A DNA stretch of 64,000 nucleotides from an uncultured Olsenella sp. (GTDB taxonomy: Bacteria > Actinomycetota > Coriobacteriia > Coriobacteriales > Atopobiaceae). Position 1 is the stretch's first letter; each line of letters begins with the position of its first letter. The notes under the pieces were generated by a model. The model had not been told where the DNA came from and did no database searches. It saw only the letters and a list, made by a program, of their open reading frames with translations. The stretch spans positions 62,001 to 126,000 of the forward strand of contig URLM01000002.1 of the NCBI GenBank assembly GCA_900548775.1. Reading direction: 5' to 3'. Positions 8,216-17,219 of the stretch are shown here, piece after piece. Made by a program: the position numbers and the translations under genes.

Positions 8216-9211
8216 CTATCCCAAAGGCGGCATGGGCTCCCAGGCAGGGTCGTGCAGGGCCTTCTTGGAGTCGCGATACCCCGCCCAGAGCCTTGCCCAG
8301 CTGGGGCCAAAGTGCCCCCGGTCCACCAGCACCAGACGCAGGAACTCCTTGGCAAACGAGAGGAACGTGCCAAAGCCATAGCCCACGGGGTTGTAGTCGC
8401 CGTGAAGCATGAAGTAGCGCGCCATGTAGCCGCGGTTGCGCATGATGTAGTAGCGGGTCATGTCCGAGGTAGAGGAGATCTGCCGCACGCCCGACGCGCC
8501 GACCTCCTGGTGCGGCACCTCACGCGTACGCCGAAGCACGTAGTCCGGCACCAACACGGGCTGGCACACCTTGCTTGCCAGGTAGCCATAGGTGGCGTCG
8601 TCGTAGTAGATGAAGAAGCGATAGTCCGGCAGCCCGATCCTCTCGACGACCCGACGCCGGAAGAGCCCGCCTTCGAAGCACATGACATTCACGTCGATGT
8701 GGTCCGCGCCGTTGAAGCCCGCGCGCGAGAGCGGGTTGTAGATGCACAACGACGTCATGAAGTGGTGCTGCCAGAAGAAGGGCGTACCATCGTAGTCGTA
8801 GCGCTGGCCCTGCACCACGTCGTAGCGGGCAGACCACGGCTCCAGACGCTCAAGGGCCTCGGGGAGCACCGCGACGTCATCGTCCATGACCCAGAACCAC
8901 TCGGCACCAAGCTCAAAGGCGCGCCTCACGCCCTCTGAGAAGCCACCAGAGCCGCCGGTGTTGGTCTCCTGCGGGTCATAGACCACACGAGCGGTTCCAC
9001 CCGCAGAATCAGGCTCAGAGCCCGTCTCGCCCCACTGCGCCAAGAGCCTCGCCGAGAAGTCCGCCACCATCCTGGCCGTCTTGGGTGAGTTCTCGTTGTC
9101 CACCACCACCACGCGCCACGGCGCCACCGTGAGCTCCGCAATAGAGTCGAAGAGGCGGCCCAGCAGCTCCTGGCGTTTGAAGGTGACTATCACAATAGCA
9201 AGACAGTCCAT
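8216..9211 (-). CDS. Family 2 glycosyltransferase (GlfT/rhamnosyltransferase-like)
   Basis: 331 aa from the ATG at 9211. The start of the GT-A fold (LAIVIVTFKRQELLGRL), VVVDNEN and the metal-binding MDDDV after NTGGSGGFSEGVRRA are seen. NTGGSGGF plus DDDV is characteristic of galactofuranosyl/rhamnosyltransferase-like GT2 enzymes. It probably adds a sugar to a cell-surface polysaccharide from a nucleotide donor. There are no membrane helices. It is divergent from the next GT2 gene. A 15-codon upstream extension is possible but not supported by a ribosome-binding site. Confidence 0.88.
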   Translation of the reverse strand: MDCLAIVIVTFKRQELLGRLFDSIAELTVAPWRVVVVDNENSPKTARMVADFSARLLAQWGETGSEPDSAGGTARVVYDPQETNTGGSGGFSEGVRRAFELGAEWFWVMDDDVAVLPEALERLEPWSARYDVVQGQRYDYDGTPFFWQHHFMTSLCIYNPLSRAGFNGADHIDVNVMCFEGGLFRRRVVERIGLPDYRFFIYYDDATYGYLASKVCQPVLVPDYVLRRTREVPHQEVGASGVRQISSTSDMTRYYIMRNRGYMARYFMLHGDYNPVGYGFGTFLSFAKEFLRLVLVDRGHFGPSWARLWAGYRDSKKALHDPAWEPMPPLG

Positions 9212-9349
9212 GTCCCATCCAAGGTTACGGCGGTCGGTACGACGTGCACGGCGCATCGCGGACGGGCCAAGCGGCGGCCCATCGCCGAGTCACTGTATTA
9301 TAGGGTACGGCCGCGGACCCACCGTGGCGGTCGGCGGCAGGGAGGTCAC

Positions 9350-10504
9350 GTGGAAGCCACGAATCCAGACGGCAGGACATCCGGGAGCAACAGGCGTTTC
9401 TCGCACAAGGTGTCGGTGGTGGTGCCCACCTACAACGTCGAGCGCTACCTCGACCAGTGCCTCACGAGCATCCAGATGCTGCCGTTTGCGAACATCGAGG
9501 TCATCTGCGTGAACGACGGCTCGACGGACGGCTCGCTCGACATCATGCGCGAGCACGCCGCGCGCGATCCCCGCGTCCGCGTGATCGACAAGCCCAACGC
9601 CGGCTACGGCGCGGCGTGCAACACGGGCATCGACGCGGCAACCGGAGACTACGTGGCCATCGTCGAGCCGGACGACTACCTTACTGGCAACATGTTTGGC
9701 GACCTCCTCGCCTTCGCAGACTCCCTCGAGGGCGGACCCGTTGACGTCGTGAAGTCGTCCTACTGGCGCATCTTCAACTCCGGCACCCACAACGAGCTGC
9801 GCACGGTCTGCCTGTACCAGGACCGCGTGAACCCGCCGAGCCAGCCCTTCGCGATTGGCGATGGCGTGGCGCTCCTCGAGCACCACCCGTCAATCTGGAC
9901 GGCCCTCTATCGCAAGGCCTTCCTGGACGAGAAGCACATACGCTTCCGCGAGTACCCGGGCGCCGCCTGGGCGGACAACCCCTTCCTGGTGGAGACCCTC
10001 TGCCAGACCGACCGCATAGCCTACGTGAACCGTCCCTACTACAACTACCGCGAGGACACCGAGGAGAAGCTCGTCGCCTCCACGCGCCGAGACCCCCTGC
10101 TGCCGATAAAGCGCTGGAACGACATGCAGGACATCGTCGAGCGCCTGGGCGTCACGGACAAGCGGGTTCTCTCGGCGCAGACGAAGCGCGCCATCAACTA
10201 CTGCGGGCTCGCCATCGACGCGGTCGGCCTCGACCACCCTGGCATCCGCGAGGCGGTAACGGACGTCTACCAGAGGCTCGACTACGACCTGGTGATGGAG
10301 CAGCCGCTCGTGACGCCTGCGGCAAAGCGGCTCTACTGCGAGCTCACGGGCCAGCCAGACCCTAAGGTCGGCCGCCTCTCGATGCTGCCCGCCGCCGCAA
10401 GCGAGGTGTGGTACCGCCTGCGGCACACCAGCCCCAGCTACACGTGGTTCTCAATCACGAGCTTCTTGCGGCACCGCAGAGGCCGCACCGGCAAGGGCGA
10501 GTAG
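9350..10504 (+). CDS. Family 2 glycosyltransferase
   Basis: 384 aa from a GTG start with SD GGAGGT. VSVVVPTYNVERYLDQCL, VNDGSTDGS, NAGYGAACNTG and EPDDYL are the nucleotide-sugar and metal-binding blocks of GT2 enzymes. The C-terminal ~150 residues are helical and of unknown role. The gene lies between two other GT2 genes on the opposite strand, suggesting a surface glycan cluster, but no polymerase or flippase is nearby. Confidence 0.9.
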   Translation: MEATNPDGRTSGSNRRFSHKVSVVVPTYNVERYLDQCLTSIQMLPFANIEVICVNDGSTDGSLDIMREHAARDPRVRVIDKPNAGYGAACNTGIDAATGDYVAIVEPDDYLTGNMFGDLLAFADSLEGGPVDVVKSSYWRIFNSGTHNELRTVCLYQDRVNPPSQPFAIGDGVALLEHHPSIWTALYRKAFLDEKHIRFREYPGAAWADNPFLVETLCQTDRIAYVNRPYYNYREDTEEKLVASTRRDPLLPIKRWNDMQDIVERLGVTDKRVLSAQTKRAINYCGLAIDAVGLDHPGIREAVTDVYQRLDYDLVMEQPLVTPAAKRLYCELTGQPDPKVGRLSMLPAAASEVWYRLRHTSPSYTWFSITSFLRHRRGRTGKGE

Positions 10505-10547
10505 AAAGCGGCATTCTGCGGCATGCAGGCGCTGGGCCCCGCCGAGC

Positions 10548-11630
10548 CTAGAGCGACGTGCAGAACGGCCCAAGGCCCCTCTCGCCGCCGCGCCTCATGA
10601 ACGAGGCGAGAAACCCCTCGGTGTACGCAAGCCCGGCATTGCCAGACCTGATTGGCCCCTGCATCGCCTTCGCACCAACGCCACGGGGGCGTGCCACGTC
10701 GGCGGCAAGGCGGGCCCTGTCGGACGAGACCATCTCGCCCACAAGGCGCCGGCGCTCGGCGGCAGAGAGCCCCGAACGGTCCGAGAAGACCCCCGCCACG
10801 CAGTCCACGAGGCACTCGAAGTAGCGGTTCTGGATGAGGCCCATGCTGGTGGGGTCTCCGTCAAGGCCCCAGTGGTGGTAGACACCCACAAGGGTGCCGT
10901 ACTGGCGCTCAAGGGCCCGGTAGTCGCGCAGCGAGAAGCCTGGCAGCTTCTGCGGCGAGCGGCACTCGAGGTGATAGCGAACGTTCCCCGTAAGACCAAC
11001 GCGCTCGACGTCGCGCACGTAACCCGCCACGAACGAGAGGGCGTCGCTGCAGTCGTCACCGGTATCGGCAAACGAGAGCCCCAGGCGCTCGATGCGCGAG
11101 CGCAGGAAGAGCTTGGCACAGGGGGACGAGAGCAGGTTGCCCTCGAAGAGCTGCCAGGCCCCCGCGCGGAAGTCATGCTGGGTCGGGAAGACATAGGCGG
11201 GCTGATTTGCCTCGACGGCCTCCTCGCGATGTCCGTCTCCCTGGGCGGATGCCGAGAAGCCCGCGATGGCAAGCTCGAGGGAGGACTCCTCCGCCACGCC
11301 GAGAAGGTCTGCCAGCATGTCTGGGTTCGCCCAGCCGGTCGCATCAAAGAATACGAGGTTACGTCCACGGGCACGAGACATGCCAAGGTCAAGCGCGGCA
11401 GCCTGTCCGCAGCCCTCGGCACGCACCAGCGAGATGGTGAGGTCCCTCTCGGCCATCGCGTCAACGATGCCTGGCGTGCCGTCTGTCGAGCCGTCGTCGA
11501 CAACGATCGTCTCGTGGTCTCTCATCGTCTGGTTCTGGATGCTCTCGAGGGCTCGCCGAATCGTGGCAGCGTCATCGTGCGTGGCAACGACAATCGATAC
11601 GACCGGCTCCCTGTACGCAGTGCTTGGCAT
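10548..11630 (-). CDS. Family 2 glycosyltransferase
   Basis: 360 aa. VSIVVATHDDAATIRRAL, VVDDGSTDGTP and GCGQAAALDLGMSRARGR are GT2 blocks; the usual DxD is weakened to FFDATGW. The ATG at 11630 is preferred. A GTG at 11741 would add 37 low-complexity residues, and a candidate promoter (TTGTCA / 19 bp / TGATAA at 11707-11737) would lie inside that extension. It converges with the preceding GT2 gene, with only 43 nt between the stops. Confidence 0.85.
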   Translation of the reverse strand: MPSTAYREPVVSIVVATHDDAATIRRALESIQNQTMRDHETIVVDDGSTDGTPGIVDAMAERDLTISLVRAEGCGQAAALDLGMSRARGRNLVFFDATGWANPDMLADLLGVAEESSLELAIAGFSASAQGDGHREEAVEANQPAYVFPTQHDFRAGAWQLFEGNLLSSPCAKLFLRSRIERLGLSFADTGDDCSDALSFVAGYVRDVERVGLTGNVRYHLECRSPQKLPGFSLRDYRALERQYGTLVGVYHHWGLDGDPTSMGLIQNRYFECLVDCVAGVFSDRSGLSAAERRRLVGEMVSSDRARLAADVARPRGVGAKAMQGPIRSGNAGLAYTEGFLASFMRRGGERGLGPFCTSL

Positions 11631-11836
11631 ATCCTGGCGCGACTCTCCTCCCCGAAGACCGTCCCAGCGGGCTGCAGAACAGCCCCCACCAAAGGATGAG
11701 GAAAGGTTATCAGCCGTTCGTGGAGCCTGCGTGACAATCACGCTCGACTACCATTACTACAAATAAAGCGCAGGAGGGAGCCATGTCTCAAGGGTCGGCG
11801 TACGCGTTAGCCAGCGACCCGCGGGATGCCGCGGCG

Positions 11837-12628
11837 CTACTCGGCGTTGCTCACGAGCGTCCCCACGGCCAGCCCAAGCGATGCCTGGTCAATCACGCTA
11901 TATCCCGTCGAGACGGAATTGCCGCCCTCGTCGGTGGTCGTCTCCTCCACCATAGGGGCATCCACCTTCGAGAGGCCCGACGTCCCCGCCGACTGCACCT
12001 TCTCGGCAAGGTCGAGCAGCTGCTGGGAGGACATGTCGGTGCGTATGGACGAGAGGAACTCCGTTGCACGACCAATGAGGGTGTTCACGCCACTGCCTGC
12101 AAGGGAGCGAATCTCGTCCCACACCGCATTGGTCGAGACAATCACGTGCGTGACCGGCAGGTTTGTCGCAGAAGACAGCGGGGCGACGCAGGCTCCTGCG
12201 CCGGAGCCATGAAAGAGCTCGGCAAGCGTGGTGTCCTGCCCGTCATTCGTAACCTTGACGTCAATGGGGATGGACACGAGCGTGCCCGTGGCGGCGGTCT
12301 CGTCGTAGACCAGAAGCTCCGCGGAGGAGAGGTTTGCTCCCCCGGTCTGGGAGGCATCGAGCGAGTCCGTCGTGAGGAGCAAGACGCCCATGAAGGTGTC
12401 GCCCGAGACCGTGTAGCCGAGGTCAGAGACCTTGGACGTCCTTTTCACCGAGGAGCTCAGGCTGCTGTCTCCCAGGTGCGACTGCGCCTGCGCGCGCCGC
12501 CATGCCAGCGTGCCAACCACGCCACAGGCGACAAAGACAGCGACCAGCACGATGACCGCGATGAGGTTTCGATGCGGGTTGTCCCTTGGAACGTCCGTCC
12601 TCTCGAAGCGCTCGCGCTGCCTGGCCAT
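11837..12628 (-). CDS. Membrane-anchored degenerate LCP-like protein
   Basis: 263 aa: a basic cytoplasmic tail, one membrane anchor (about residues 21-43), then an extracellular domain. The order GVLLLTTDS...AELLVYDETAATGTLVSIPIDVKV, followed by VTHVIVSTNAVWDEI, follows LytR-CpsA-Psr (LCP) glycopolymer ligases. However, the family's catalytic arginines (RSDT and IPRD in typical members) are replaced (LSSA, IPID), so ligase activity is unlikely. A structural or regulatory envelope role is an inference. It lies 45 nt downstream of the metal permease, in probable operon with it and truA. Confidence 0.6.
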   Translation of the reverse strand: MARQRERFERTDVPRDNPHRNLIAVIVLVAVFVACGVVGTLAWRRAQAQSHLGDSSLSSSVKRTSKVSDLGYTVSGDTFMGVLLLTTDSLDASQTGGANLSSAELLVYDETAATGTLVSIPIDVKVTNDGQDTTLAELFHGSGAGACVAPLSSATNLPVTHVIVSTNAVWDEIRSLAGSGVNTLIGRATEFLSSIRTDMSSQQLLDLAEKVQSAGTSGLSKVDAPMVEETTTDEGGNSVSTGYSVIDQASLGLAVGTLVSNAE

Positions 12629-12673
12629 GGCACCCCTTCCGTCGCCCGATCTCTGGCGCCGGTCCCCCGGCGT

Positions 12674-13621
12674 CTAGAAGAGCATACCCGAAGCCGAGAC
12701 GGCCAGGCCAACGACGACCCCGACCGCGTAGATGAACGCGGTGACGGCAACGTTCTGGCGCACGTCGCGGTTTGTGCGGAAGAGGACGAGCAGGCCCACG
12801 CCGCCTGAGACGAGAAGCCCGGCGACCATGGGACCGGCGGCAAGAACGCCGTCGAGGTAGAGCTCGGTGATTGCGACAGACGCGCCGCAGTTGGGGATGA
12901 GGCCCACGAGGGCGGCGAGGAAGGTGGCCCTCACCGGATGGCTGCCCAGGAGCTGTGCGAGCGCGTCCTCCCCCATGACCTCGATGAGCAGGCCAAAGAG
13001 AAACGTCACGAGCAGGATGAAGCCAGTCACCTGGACGGTGTGGATGGCAGCGGAGCGCACGATGGCCCAGTGGCCGTGACCGTGGTGGTGGCCACGCTCG
13101 GCCTCGCCGTGACCGTCCGCGTCCGACTCGGGCGACGCGTCGGACCCTGCCTCGTCATCCTCGCAGTGGCAGTGGGCGCGCTCGCAGAGGTCATGGATGT
13201 GCGGCTGGGGATTGCCCACATGGCGCACGGCATGCAGCACGGCGTCGAGCAGCAGTCCCACAACAATACCCACGACCACCTTGAGGAGCATGATCGAGAG
13301 CAGTCGACCCGCCGGCTCCTGGTGGGCGAGAAACACGGGGACCATCTCGTCGGAGGTGGAGAGGATCACGGCAACCAGCGTGCCCGCCGTCACCACTCCT
13401 CCCGAGTAGAGCGTGGCCGCCATGGCCGAGAAGCCGCACTGCGGAACCGCGCCGAGAAGCCCGCCCACGATGGGACCCGCATGCCCTGCACGGGCAACGA
13501 GCCCCTGCATGCGTCCCTCGGTGGAGTGCTCGAGCGTCTCCATGGCAAGGTAGGTCACAAACAGAAACGGCACGAGCTCAAGTGTGTCCAGCACGGAGTC
13601 GGCTATGACGTCGACAAGCAT
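12674..13621 (-). CDS. Predicted 10-TM heavy-metal/manganese permease
   Basis: 315 aa, start at 13621 behind GGAGGA. Two homologous halves, each with several membrane helices, carry GAVPQCGFSAMAATLYSGG and GLIPNCGASVAITELYLDG. This duplicated P-x-C-G motif marks the ArsP_2/putative manganese exporter family. The central cytoplasmic loop (about residues 145-190) is rich in His, Cys, Asp and Glu (HIHDLCERAHCHCEDD, GHHHGHGH) and is a likely metal sensor or buffer. The transported ion is not known. Confidence 0.85.
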   Translation of the reverse strand: MLVDVIADSVLDTLELVPFLFVTYLAMETLEHSTEGRMQGLVARAGHAGPIVGGLLGAVPQCGFSAMAATLYSGGVVTAGTLVAVILSTSDEMVPVFLAHQEPAGRLLSIMLLKVVVGIVVGLLLDAVLHAVRHVGNPQPHIHDLCERAHCHCEDDEAGSDASPESDADGHGEAERGHHHGHGHWAIVRSAAIHTVQVTGFILLVTFLFGLLIEVMGEDALAQLLGSHPVRATFLAALVGLIPNCGASVAITELYLDGVLAAGPMVAGLLVSGGVGLLVLFRTNRDVRQNVAVTAFIYAVGVVVGLAVSASGMLF

Positions 13622-13656
13622 ATCCAAGGTTTGTCCTCCAAGTGGTAAGGCCCAAT

Positions 13657-14550
13657 CTAGGCCCAGGGCGTGAGAAGTCCGTCGGGATATTCTACCCAGG
13701 CAAACGTAAGACCCTGCGCGGGGGCGCATGGCCCGGCGGCGACCCTGTCGCGCGCGGCGAGCACCTGCCTCACCCAAGAGGGCTCCCGGTGTCCCCGCCC
13801 AACCTCGACGAGCGTGCCGGTGATGGTGCGAACCATGTTGTGCAGGAATGCGTTGCCCGTCACGTCGATGGCAACGAGCTTCTCGCCAGCCTCCTCAACG
13901 TGGGAGACCTCAACGCTCTCGAGGCAGCGAGACGTGGGCTTGCCCTCAGCGGACGACGCCTTGCAGAAGCTCTTGAAGTCATGCTCCCCCACCAGATAGG
14001 AGGCACCCGCCGCCATGGCAGAAACGTCCAGTTCGCCGCGATACCACCAGGCATGATCCCACGCGAGCACGGGACGCGCGTCTCCCGTGGCAATGCGATA
14101 GCGGTAGGACCGCGAGGTGGCGTCAAAGCGTGCCGAGAAGAGCGCATCGGCGCGGTAGAGGCCCCTGATCGAGATGTCGTCAGGCGTCAGGGCCACGAGA
14201 GAGCGAGAAAGAGTTCGTGCGTCGAGCTTTAGCTCTTCCTCGCTCACAGGGACGCTCACGAACTGCGAGAGCGCATGGACGCCAGAATCGGTTCGTCCTG
14301 CGCAGACAAGCTCGACCTCACGCCGCAGAACGGTAGAGAGCGCATGGCGAAGCTCGCCTGCCACCGTCCGCATGCCCGGTTGCTCGGCAAAGCCTGAAAA
14401 CTTGGCGCCACGGTATCCCACGCAGAGCACGAGCGTGCCGGCAGCAGGGGCCCCATTGACCAGCGGAGGCTCGCGCTCGGACCGGTCTGGCCTGTGAAGG
14501 GGCGCAAGCCCCCCAATGGTCGTGGAACTAGCGGAAGGCTCAGCCGCCAT
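13657..14550 (-). CDS. truA: tRNA pseudouridine synthase A
   Basis: 297 aa, converting U38-U40 of the tRNA anticodon stem to pseudouridine. The catalytic Asp is in CAGRTDSGVHALSQ, and SYRYRI and NAFLHNMVR are family blocks. An N-terminal extension of about 36 residues precedes the usual start of the fold (LVLCVGYRGAKFSGF). The gene follows rplQ on the same strand beyond a terminator, a placement common in Gram-positive genomes. Confidence 0.95.
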   Translation of the reverse strand: MAAEPSASSTTIGGLAPLHRPDRSEREPPLVNGAPAAGTLVLCVGYRGAKFSGFAEQPGMRTVAGELRHALSTVLRREVELVCAGRTDSGVHALSQFVSVPVSEEELKLDARTLSRSLVALTPDDISIRGLYRADALFSARFDATSRSYRYRIATGDARPVLAWDHAWWYRGELDVSAMAAGASYLVGEHDFKSFCKASSAEGKPTSRCLESVEVSHVEEAGEKLVAIDVTGNAFLHNMVRTITGTLVEVGRGHREPSWVRQVLAARDRVAAGPCAPAQGLTFAWVEYPDGLLTPWA

Positions 14551-14626
14551 GAACCAGCCCCCCCTTCAAAGACGTCATGGTTAACGCAAGGAGCATAGCA
14601 TGAGGTCAAAGCCCCCTCAGGAAGAT

Positions 14627-14660
14627 CAAAAAGGACCCCGGCCATTCGGTCGGGGTCCTC
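14627..14660 (-). terminator. Intrinsic terminator after rplQ
   Basis: On the minus strand, AGGACCCCG-type stem arms around CCGAATGG are followed by a T-run (CCTTTTTGATC). It closes the alpha operon 25 nt after the rplQ stop. Confidence 0.9.
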
Positions 14661-14684
14661 ATCGTTACCGCGATTGGGAAAGCC

Positions 14685-15194
14685 CTACTCGGACTTCTCC
14701 TCGGACTCGGGAGCGGCCTCCTCGGTCGAAGCCTCCTCGACGGGAGCCTCCTCGGCCTTGGGCTCCTCGACGGGAGCGGGGGCAACCTTGGTCACGGTCG
14801 CCTTGGGCTCAGCCTTGGTCTTGGGCGTGACCGCCTCGGTCACGAGCTCCATGATAACGACCTCAGCGCCATCGCCCTTGCGGGGGCCAAGCTTCATGAT
14901 GCGGGTGTAGCCACCGTTGCGGTCGGCCCACATGCCTTGAGCGGCCTTCTCGAAGATCTCGCGCACGACCTCCTTGTCGCCAACCTTTGCGATGGCGAGG
15001 CGGCGGGAGTGCAGGTCGCCCTTCTTGGCCCAGGTGATGACCTTGTCCACGTCGGGACGAATGGCCTTGGCGCGGGGCTCAAGGGTCTTGATACGATCAT
15101 TGGCAAGCAGGGCAGAGACAAGGCTCTTCTTCATGGCCTTGGTGTGGCTGGCATCGGTGCCAAGCTTCATGCCCCTCTTCTTGTTGTGCCTCAT
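14685..15194 (-). CDS. rplQ: 50S ribosomal protein L17, with long C-terminal tail
   Basis: 169 aa. The first ~115 residues are standard L17 (HNKKRGMKLGTDASHTKAM, VITWAKKGDLHSRR, GGYTRIMKLGPRKGD). The last ~50 residues are a low-complexity tail of Glu, Ala, Pro and Val ending EEKSE, as in some actinobacterial L17 proteins. It is the last ribosomal gene of the alpha operon, downstream of rpoA. Confidence 0.96.
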   Translation of the reverse strand: MRHNKKRGMKLGTDASHTKAMKKSLVSALLANDRIKTLEPRAKAIRPDVDKVITWAKKGDLHSRRLAIAKVGDKEVVREIFEKAAQGMWADRNGGYTRIMKLGPRKGDGAEVVIMELVTEAVTPKTKAEPKATVTKVAPAPVEEPKAEEAPVEEASTEEAAPESEEKSE

Positions 15195-15227
15195 GTCTAG
15201 CTTCTCCTATGCGATGCGAGCGGCGGC

Positions 15228-16169
15228 CTAAGCCTTGAGGGAAAGTCCCATGGACTCGAGCTTGTCCTTGACTTCCTCGATGGACTTGACGCCAAAGTTG
15301 CGGATGTTGAGAAGGTCGTTCTCGGAGAACTCAACGAGCTGACGCACGGAGTGGATGCCGGCGCGCTTCAGGCAGTTGTAGGAGCGGACGGAAAGGTCCA
15401 GGTCCTCAATCTGCTTGTCGAGCTCGGCGTTGTCCTCCTCGGCGCCCGTCGCGAAGATCGACTCGTCCTCCTGGGGCTCGTCGACGTCCGCGAGGCCCAT
15501 GAAGGCCGTCATGTGCTGGTTGATGATGTTGGCGGCCTCGACGATGGCGTCGCGCGGGCTGATGGAGCCGTTCGTCTCGACCTCGAGCAGCAGGCGGTCG
15601 TAGTCGGTGTGGCGACCAACGCGGCAGGGCTCGACGGACTTGGCGCAGCGGCGCACGGGCGAGTAGAGCGAATCGACGTGAATGATGCCGATGGGGTCGC
15701 TCTCGCGCTCGTTGTCATCGCCGGAGACATACCCACGACCGATGCCAATGCGCATCTTCATGGAGAGGTGCGCGTCGGCGCCGAGCGTGCAGATAGCCTG
15801 GTCGGGGTTCACGAGGGTGAACTCCGCAGGGATGTCAAAGTCCCCGCCGGTGACCGTCATGGGGCCATCGACGTTGATGGAGGCAGTTGCCTCCTCGCCG
15901 GTGCCCATCGAACGGAACACGAGACCCTTCACGTTGAGGACGATATCGGTGACGTCCTCGTAGACACCCGGCACGGTGGTGAACTCGTGCTGCACGCCAT
16001 CGATCTGGATGGCCTCGACGGCTGCGCCCTCGAGTGAGGACAGCAGCACGCGGCGCAGGCAGTTGCCCAGCGTGTCGCCATAGCCACGCTCGAGCGGCTC
16101 TGCGCTCACGCGAGCGAGGTTGTCGCTGATCTCTTCTACCGACACTGTGGGCCGGATGAACTCGGACAT
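15228..16169 (-). CDS. rpoA: RNA polymerase alpha subunit
   Basis: 313 aa, start at 16169 behind GGAGGTAGC. The N-terminal domain has the assembly motifs RGYGDTLGNCLRRVLLSSL and GRGY. After a Glu-rich linker comes the C-terminal domain LSVRSYNCLKRAGIHSV...NFGVKSIEE, which keeps the UP-element contacts (R265, N268, C269, G296, K298, S299, E302 in E. coli numbering). Its CTD is the natural comparison for the domain found at the end of RpoC in this window. Confidence 0.97.
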   Translation of the reverse strand: MSEFIRPTVSVEEISDNLARVSAEPLERGYGDTLGNCLRRVLLSSLEGAAVEAIQIDGVQHEFTTVPGVYEDVTDIVLNVKGLVFRSMGTGEEATASINVDGPMTVTGGDFDIPAEFTLVNPDQAICTLGADAHLSMKMRIGIGRGYVSGDDNERESDPIGIIHVDSLYSPVRRCAKSVEPCRVGRHTDYDRLLLEVETNGSISPRDAIVEAANIINQHMTAFMGLADVDEPQEDESIFATGAEEDNAELDKQIEDLDLSVRSYNCLKRAGIHSVRQLVEFSENDLLNIRNFGVKSIEEVKDKLESMGLSLKA

Positions 16170-16193
16170 TGCTACCTCCAAACTGAGTCGGGC

Positions 16194-16787
16194 TTACTTG
16201 GAGTAAAGCTCGACGATGAGCTGGGCGTCGATGTCGAGATCGATCTGGTCGCGGTTGGGAAGCTGGAGCACGGTGCCCTGGAGCTTCTCGATGTCGACCT
16301 CAAGCCACGCGGGCACGGCCATGTGCTCGGAGGAGATGAGGGCCTCCTTGATGGGGAGAAGGTCCTTGGCCTTGGGGGCCACGGCGACGACGTCGCCGGC
16401 CTTCACCTGGTAGGAGGGGATGTCGACGCGGTGGCCGTTCACGGTGATGTGACCGTGGAGAACGGTCTGGCGGGCCTCCTTGCGGGTGCGGGCGAAGCCG
16501 AGACGGAACACGACGTTGTCGAGCCTGGACTCGAGGATGGTCATGAGGTTATCACCGGTGATGCCCTCGCGCTTGAGAGCCAGCTTGTAGTAGCTGCGGA
16601 ACTGCTTCTCGAGAACGCCGTAGATGAACTTGGCCTTCTGCTTCTCGCGGAGCTGCGTGCCGTACTCGCTCTCCTGGCGGCGACGCTGCTTGGGCTGACG
16701 GTGAGATTCCTTGTTGATTCCCATGACGACGGGATCGATGCCGAGCTGACGGCACCGCTTAAGGACAGGCGTCCTGTCAACTGCCAT
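16194..16787 (-). CDS. rpsD: 30S ribosomal protein S4
   Basis: 197 aa. The S4 RNA-binding domain is clear (ESRLDNVVFRLGFARTRKEA, HGHITVNGHRVDIPSY). S4 nucleates 16S assembly and is commonly an operon autoregulator. The N terminus lacks the zinc-binding cysteines of some S4 forms (CRQLG has only one Cys). It is followed 24 nt later by rpoA. Confidence 0.97.
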   Translation of the reverse strand: MAVDRTPVLKRCRQLGIDPVVMGINKESHRQPKQRRRQESEYGTQLREKQKAKFIYGVLEKQFRSYYKLALKREGITGDNLMTILESRLDNVVFRLGFARTRKEARQTVLHGHITVNGHRVDIPSYQVKAGDVVAVAPKAKDLLPIKEALISSEHMAVPAWLEVDIEKLQGTVLQLPNRDQIDLDIDAQLIVELYSK

Positions 16788-16805
16788 TAGTGGTGTCCTT
16801 CCTAG

Positions 16806-17207
16806 CTACACGCGACGACGCTTGCACGGACGGCAACCGTTGTGCGGGATGGGGGTCTTGTCCTGGATGCCCGAAACCTCGAGGCCGGCAGCCTGGAGGG
16901 AGCGGATGGCCGTCTCACGGCCGGAGCCGGGGCCCTTGACGAACACGGAGACCTTGTGCAGGCCGTGCTCCATGGCTGCCTTCGCAGCGGCCTCAGCGGC
17001 AAGCTGGGCTGCGAACGGGGTGGACTTGCGGGAGCCCTTGAAGCCAACGGTGCCGCCGGACTGCCAGGAGATCACGTTGCCCTGGGGGTCGGTGATGGAG
17101 ACGATGGTGTTGTTGAAGGTGCTCTTGATGTGAGCCTGTCCAACCGCGATGTTCTTGCGCTCAGAGCGGCGCACGCGGGTGGTACGGGCATTCTTCTTCT
17201 GCGGCAT
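16806..17207 (-). CDS. rpsK: 30S ribosomal protein S11
   Basis: 133 aa. GQAHIKSTFNNTIVSITD and PHNGCRPCKRRRV are hallmark sequences. It binds the 16S platform near the E site. The gene lies in the conserved rpmJ-rpsM-rpsK-rpsD-rpoA-rplQ string. Confidence 0.97.
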   Translation of the reverse strand: MPQKKNARTTRVRRSERKNIAVGQAHIKSTFNNTIVSITDPQGNVISWQSGGTVGFKGSRKSTPFAAQLAAEAAAKAAMEHGLHKVSVFVKGPGSGRETAIRSLQAAGLEVSGIQDKTPIPHNGCRPCKRRRV

Positions 17208-17219
17208 TGTGTTATCCCC

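Noticed and set aside
11783..12808. Plus-strand frame of 341 codons with a good AGGAGG-type site, antisense to the LCP-like gene
   Set aside because: Composition is Arg/His-rich without recognisable motifs, and the minus-strand protein has a clear anchor and domain pattern. The SD-like sequence is probably chance.
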